From contig CAJWER010000001.1 in assembly GCA_913030785.1 (NCBI GenBank), positions 1 to 42,647 of the forward strand: a DNA stretch of 42,647 nt, in the 5' to 3' direction. A model generated the notes under the pieces. It had not been told where the DNA came from and made no database searches. It worked only from the letters and a program-made list of their open reading frames with translations. Source of the DNA: an uncultured Chloroflexota bacterium (GTDB lineage: Bacteria > Chloroflexota > Dehalococcoidia > Lucifugimonadales > CAJWER01). Made by a program: the position numbers and the translations under genes. Below are positions 40,939 to 42,647 of the stretch, one piece after another (the stretch's first letter is position 1; each line of letters starts with the position of its first letter).

Positions 40939-41784
40939 CTACTTCCCTTCGGAGCCGACTAATCGGTGGTGGCGGACTGCTTCTGTTTCCTCAGCTTCAC
41001 TTAGCACAGAATCGGGTAATATGATTTTAGGCATACGGAACGGCTTTTCTTGGACGAACGGTTCGGCGTATTGCGTTCCTGAAAACCAGCCAGCGTTGCC
41101 TAAAGTAACTTCCATCCTTTTTTTGGCAAATTCTGGAGTGTGCCCTTGGGAGATATAAGTTGCCTCAGCTTGAACTCGCTTCTCAAAGTAGTCGGTAACA
41201 TCAACTACAAAATCCCACTCGTCTCGCTCAAAGTACACTCCTGGGAAGAAGGTAGCCGGGATCTTGTGGATAGGGAGTGAATCTTCGTAGCGTGGTATCG
41301 CTGCCAAAAACCCTGCTTCAATTGAGGCGAAACCTGTCTCGCTGTGGTCGTCTCGGGCACCAAGTTTATGTCCTCTGCGGCCCGTCAAATAAGGGCTCTG
41401 AGTAATCATAATGTGGGGACGAACTTCGAGGATGATTTCCCTGAGCGCGTCGACAGCCCCCGGGTTCTTTTCCAATGTAAACGGCTTGTCTGCATAGGGC
41501 AGTATACGAACGTCTGTAATGCCGAATATATTGCAAGCAGTTGCCAGTTCGTCTGCCTTTTGTTTTGTATAATCTCTATTGATCTTCTCGATTAGTTGCT
41601 GGTCTCTGTTTTGACGGGGTTTTGCCATTTCTTCAGAGAGCTTTTGATTATGGGTTGAAGCACCGCCAGTCATCGAAACGACTGTAGCCGTATCGCCGTC
41701 AGCGACGTGTATACCTAGGGTTCCTGCGTAATGAGTAAAATCATGTGGATGAGCATTGATACCGAGTATTCTTAGACCCGCCAT
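40939..41784 (-). CDS. PIG-L family deacetylase with AHPHDF motif, atypical composition
   Basis: A 281-residue protein. ATG 41784 follows AGGAGG by seven bases, the best ribosome site in this part. PIG-L/LmbE enzymes use zinc to remove N-acetyl groups from GlcNAc-type substrates. The usual AHPDDE is here AHPHDF (residues 11-16), with the first Asp replaced by His and the Glu by Phe. The second motif looks like the RRGHKLGARDDHSETG stretch, and AGFLAAIPRYED follows. The DNA is visibly more AT-rich than the neighbouring genes, which points to recent acquisition. Function is not certain given the altered metal motif. Confidence 0.8.
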   Translation of the reverse strand: MAGLRILGINAHPHDFTHYAGTLGIHVADGDTATVVSMTGGASTHNQKLSEEMAKPRQNRDQQLIEKINRDYTKQKADELATACNIFGITDVRILPYADKPFTLEKNPGAVDALREIILEVRPHIMITQSPYLTGRRGHKLGARDDHSETGFASIEAGFLAAIPRYEDSLPIHKIPATFFPGVYFERDEWDFVVDVTDYFEKRVQAEATYISQGHTPEFAKKRMEVTLGNAGWFSGTQYAEPFVQEKPFRMPKIILPDSVLSEAEETEAVRHHRLVGSEGK

Positions 41785-42317
41785 TATTAATCCTCCTAGA
41801 TAGTATGATATTTATACCTTGAATAACGACCCATATTACCGACTGACATCGTTTGGAAGATTCATCTATCCCTCCTCCCCTGTACCTAATCCTCCAATGG
41901 GACTTCTAGCCGTTAGGTTCTAGCCCACCACCCCGCATGACCCTGCATCTGGGGGCAGTATAGCCTAGGGGAAAGGGGACGGAGGGCTAGGGCTTAGGTG
42001 GGAGGTGTAGCAGCTAGGGCTACGGGCCAACAGGTGACAGGGACTTTGACTTCTCAAGAACAAAACGAAATGAGCAGAGATAGTTGTCAATGCCGTCACA
42101 ACGGCATTCGTTTGCAGTTGTATGGAGCCTAAAGGATCAGGAGGTTACTGAGTCAGGGCAGTCCGAAGATCAGGAGGTTATGGAGTCAGGACATTGGGAT
42201 TCAATCAGGTCAGCCAGTTCAGCCAGTCCCTTTTTTATTCGAAATTTCCATTTTAAGGATTGGAATTAAAAAATGTCAGTTGGTAAGATGATGAATTACG
42301 CCGTCGCGAACACATAA
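41785..42317. other. Gap with no recognisable gene; imperfect 33-base period direct repeat
   Basis: The main feature is a duplicated 23-base unit, GATCAGGAGGTTACTGAGTC at 42135-42157 and GATCAGGAGGTTATGGAGTC at 42168-42190 (three bases shared beyond each). They lie 33 bases apart in a small frame (42084-42269) that would encode a repeated DQEVxESG unit. There is no ribosome site before it and I do not call it a gene. Confidence 0.4.
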
Positions 42318-42647
42318 AACTTCGAAAATCTTCCAAACCCCTTTGGGGGTCCTGAGAAATCGACGATTTCTATTAACCTCGACCCTCAGGCTATCCGACG
42401 GCTTGGATCGAAGCCCTGGCTGGGGAATTCCGCTGGTTATTATGACCACCTTCACATCATTGATGCCGGTGACGGTGTCCCCATCTGGACCCATGAGGGC
42501 AGTCTGCCGATGATGCACCTGGGCCGTTCCCTGACGCTGACTCACGATTGGGATGGTGACGGTATCAACGACGTGGCCGTGGGGGCTCCTGGGGCCGCCC
42601 CTCGCGGGCGCATAGGGGCGGGGTCGGTGGAGGTCCTGTCGGGCGCT
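42318..42647 (+). CDS. FG-GAP repeat protein, partial (runs off the window)
   Basis: A 110-codon frame open to the right edge. The segment THDWDGDGINDVAVGAPGAA is a standard FG-GAP (integrin alpha) repeat with the DxDxDG calcium loop. Preceding residues YYDHLHIIDAGDGVPIWTHE and HLGRSLTLT also fit beta-propeller blades. No start codon is in reach: a stop is at 42315-42317 and the first ATG is at 42510, so either the 5' end is broken or a frameshift lies upstream. Such proteins are usually exported and bind surfaces. Confidence 0.75.

Noticed and set aside
38167..42317. Direct repeat of the tRNA-Gln 3' end as the far attachment site
   Set aside because: I scanned for the T-arm/acceptor sequence by eye and did not find a second copy. 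It may lie outside the window.
42276..42545. 89-codon minus-strand frame near the right edge
   Set aside because: The plus strand encodes a clear FG-GAP repeat over the same bases.
1..42647. CRISPR array or defence island
   Set aside because: No regularly spaced identical repeats and no cas or restriction genes. The 33-base period repeat at 42135-42190 has only two imperfect units.

Overview
The window is a GC-rich bacterial chromosome segment. Its gene content fits an aerobic or facultative Chloroflexota lineage, most likely Dehalococcoidia/SAR202-like; this placement is inferred from protein character and gene order, not from a database search. Most genes are on the minus strand. One tRNA gene and no rRNA are present.

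Left part (1-9.6 kb): a DUF2723 membrane protein, a decayed stretch, then a plus-strand cobalamin locus. That locus has a promoter, a B12 riboswitch (about 2666-2807) with an intrinsic terminator behind it, a BtuF-like lipoprotein, a BtuC-like permease, a BtuD-like ATPase, and the first ~40 codons of a broken cobQ. A beta-propeller lactonase, a MidA-type methyltransferase and a 64-residue Cys/His protein follow on the minus strand.

Central energy block (9.8-25.8 kb): citrate synthase is divergent from the redox repressor Rex. The complete nine-gene ATP synthase operon atpZ-B-E-F-H-A-G-D-C runs on the minus strand. Next come a bifunctional-nuclease-family protein, DUF951, pyrF, sfsA, an endonuclease III relative, a membrane protein with a cupredoxin domain cut by an in-frame TAA, and modABC for molybdate. 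Sites resembling Rex operators lie upstream of the cupredoxin gene (perfect half-sites), over the -10 of the atp promoter (one mismatch) and, weakly, upstream of rex. Together with the encoded Rex they suggest a local NADH/NAD-responsive regulon.

Right-centre (27-38 kb): a zinc alcohol/formaldehyde dehydrogenase with a near-consensus promoter, a NifU-like domain protein, an amidohydrolase, threonine synthase, a GH32-like propeller protein, a class III aminotransferase, a TauE/SafE exporter and a MoxR-DUF58 operon whose third gene is only a 62-codon stub. A DUF5808 protein follows.

Right end (38-42.6 kb): tRNA-Gln(UUG) with a strong terminator, then a probable decayed integrative element: an N-terminally truncated tyrosine integrase, a small membrane protein, a second amidohydrolase paralogous to the first, a phage terminase small-subunit fragment, a visibly AT-richer PIG-L deacetylase, and the start of an FG-GAP repeat protein leaving the window.

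Two families of dispersed intergenic repeats run through the window. The main one is a roughly 50-110 bp two-hairpin element present in about 16 full or partial copies. Every copy I could orient reads in the same (+) direction whatever the direction of its neighbours.
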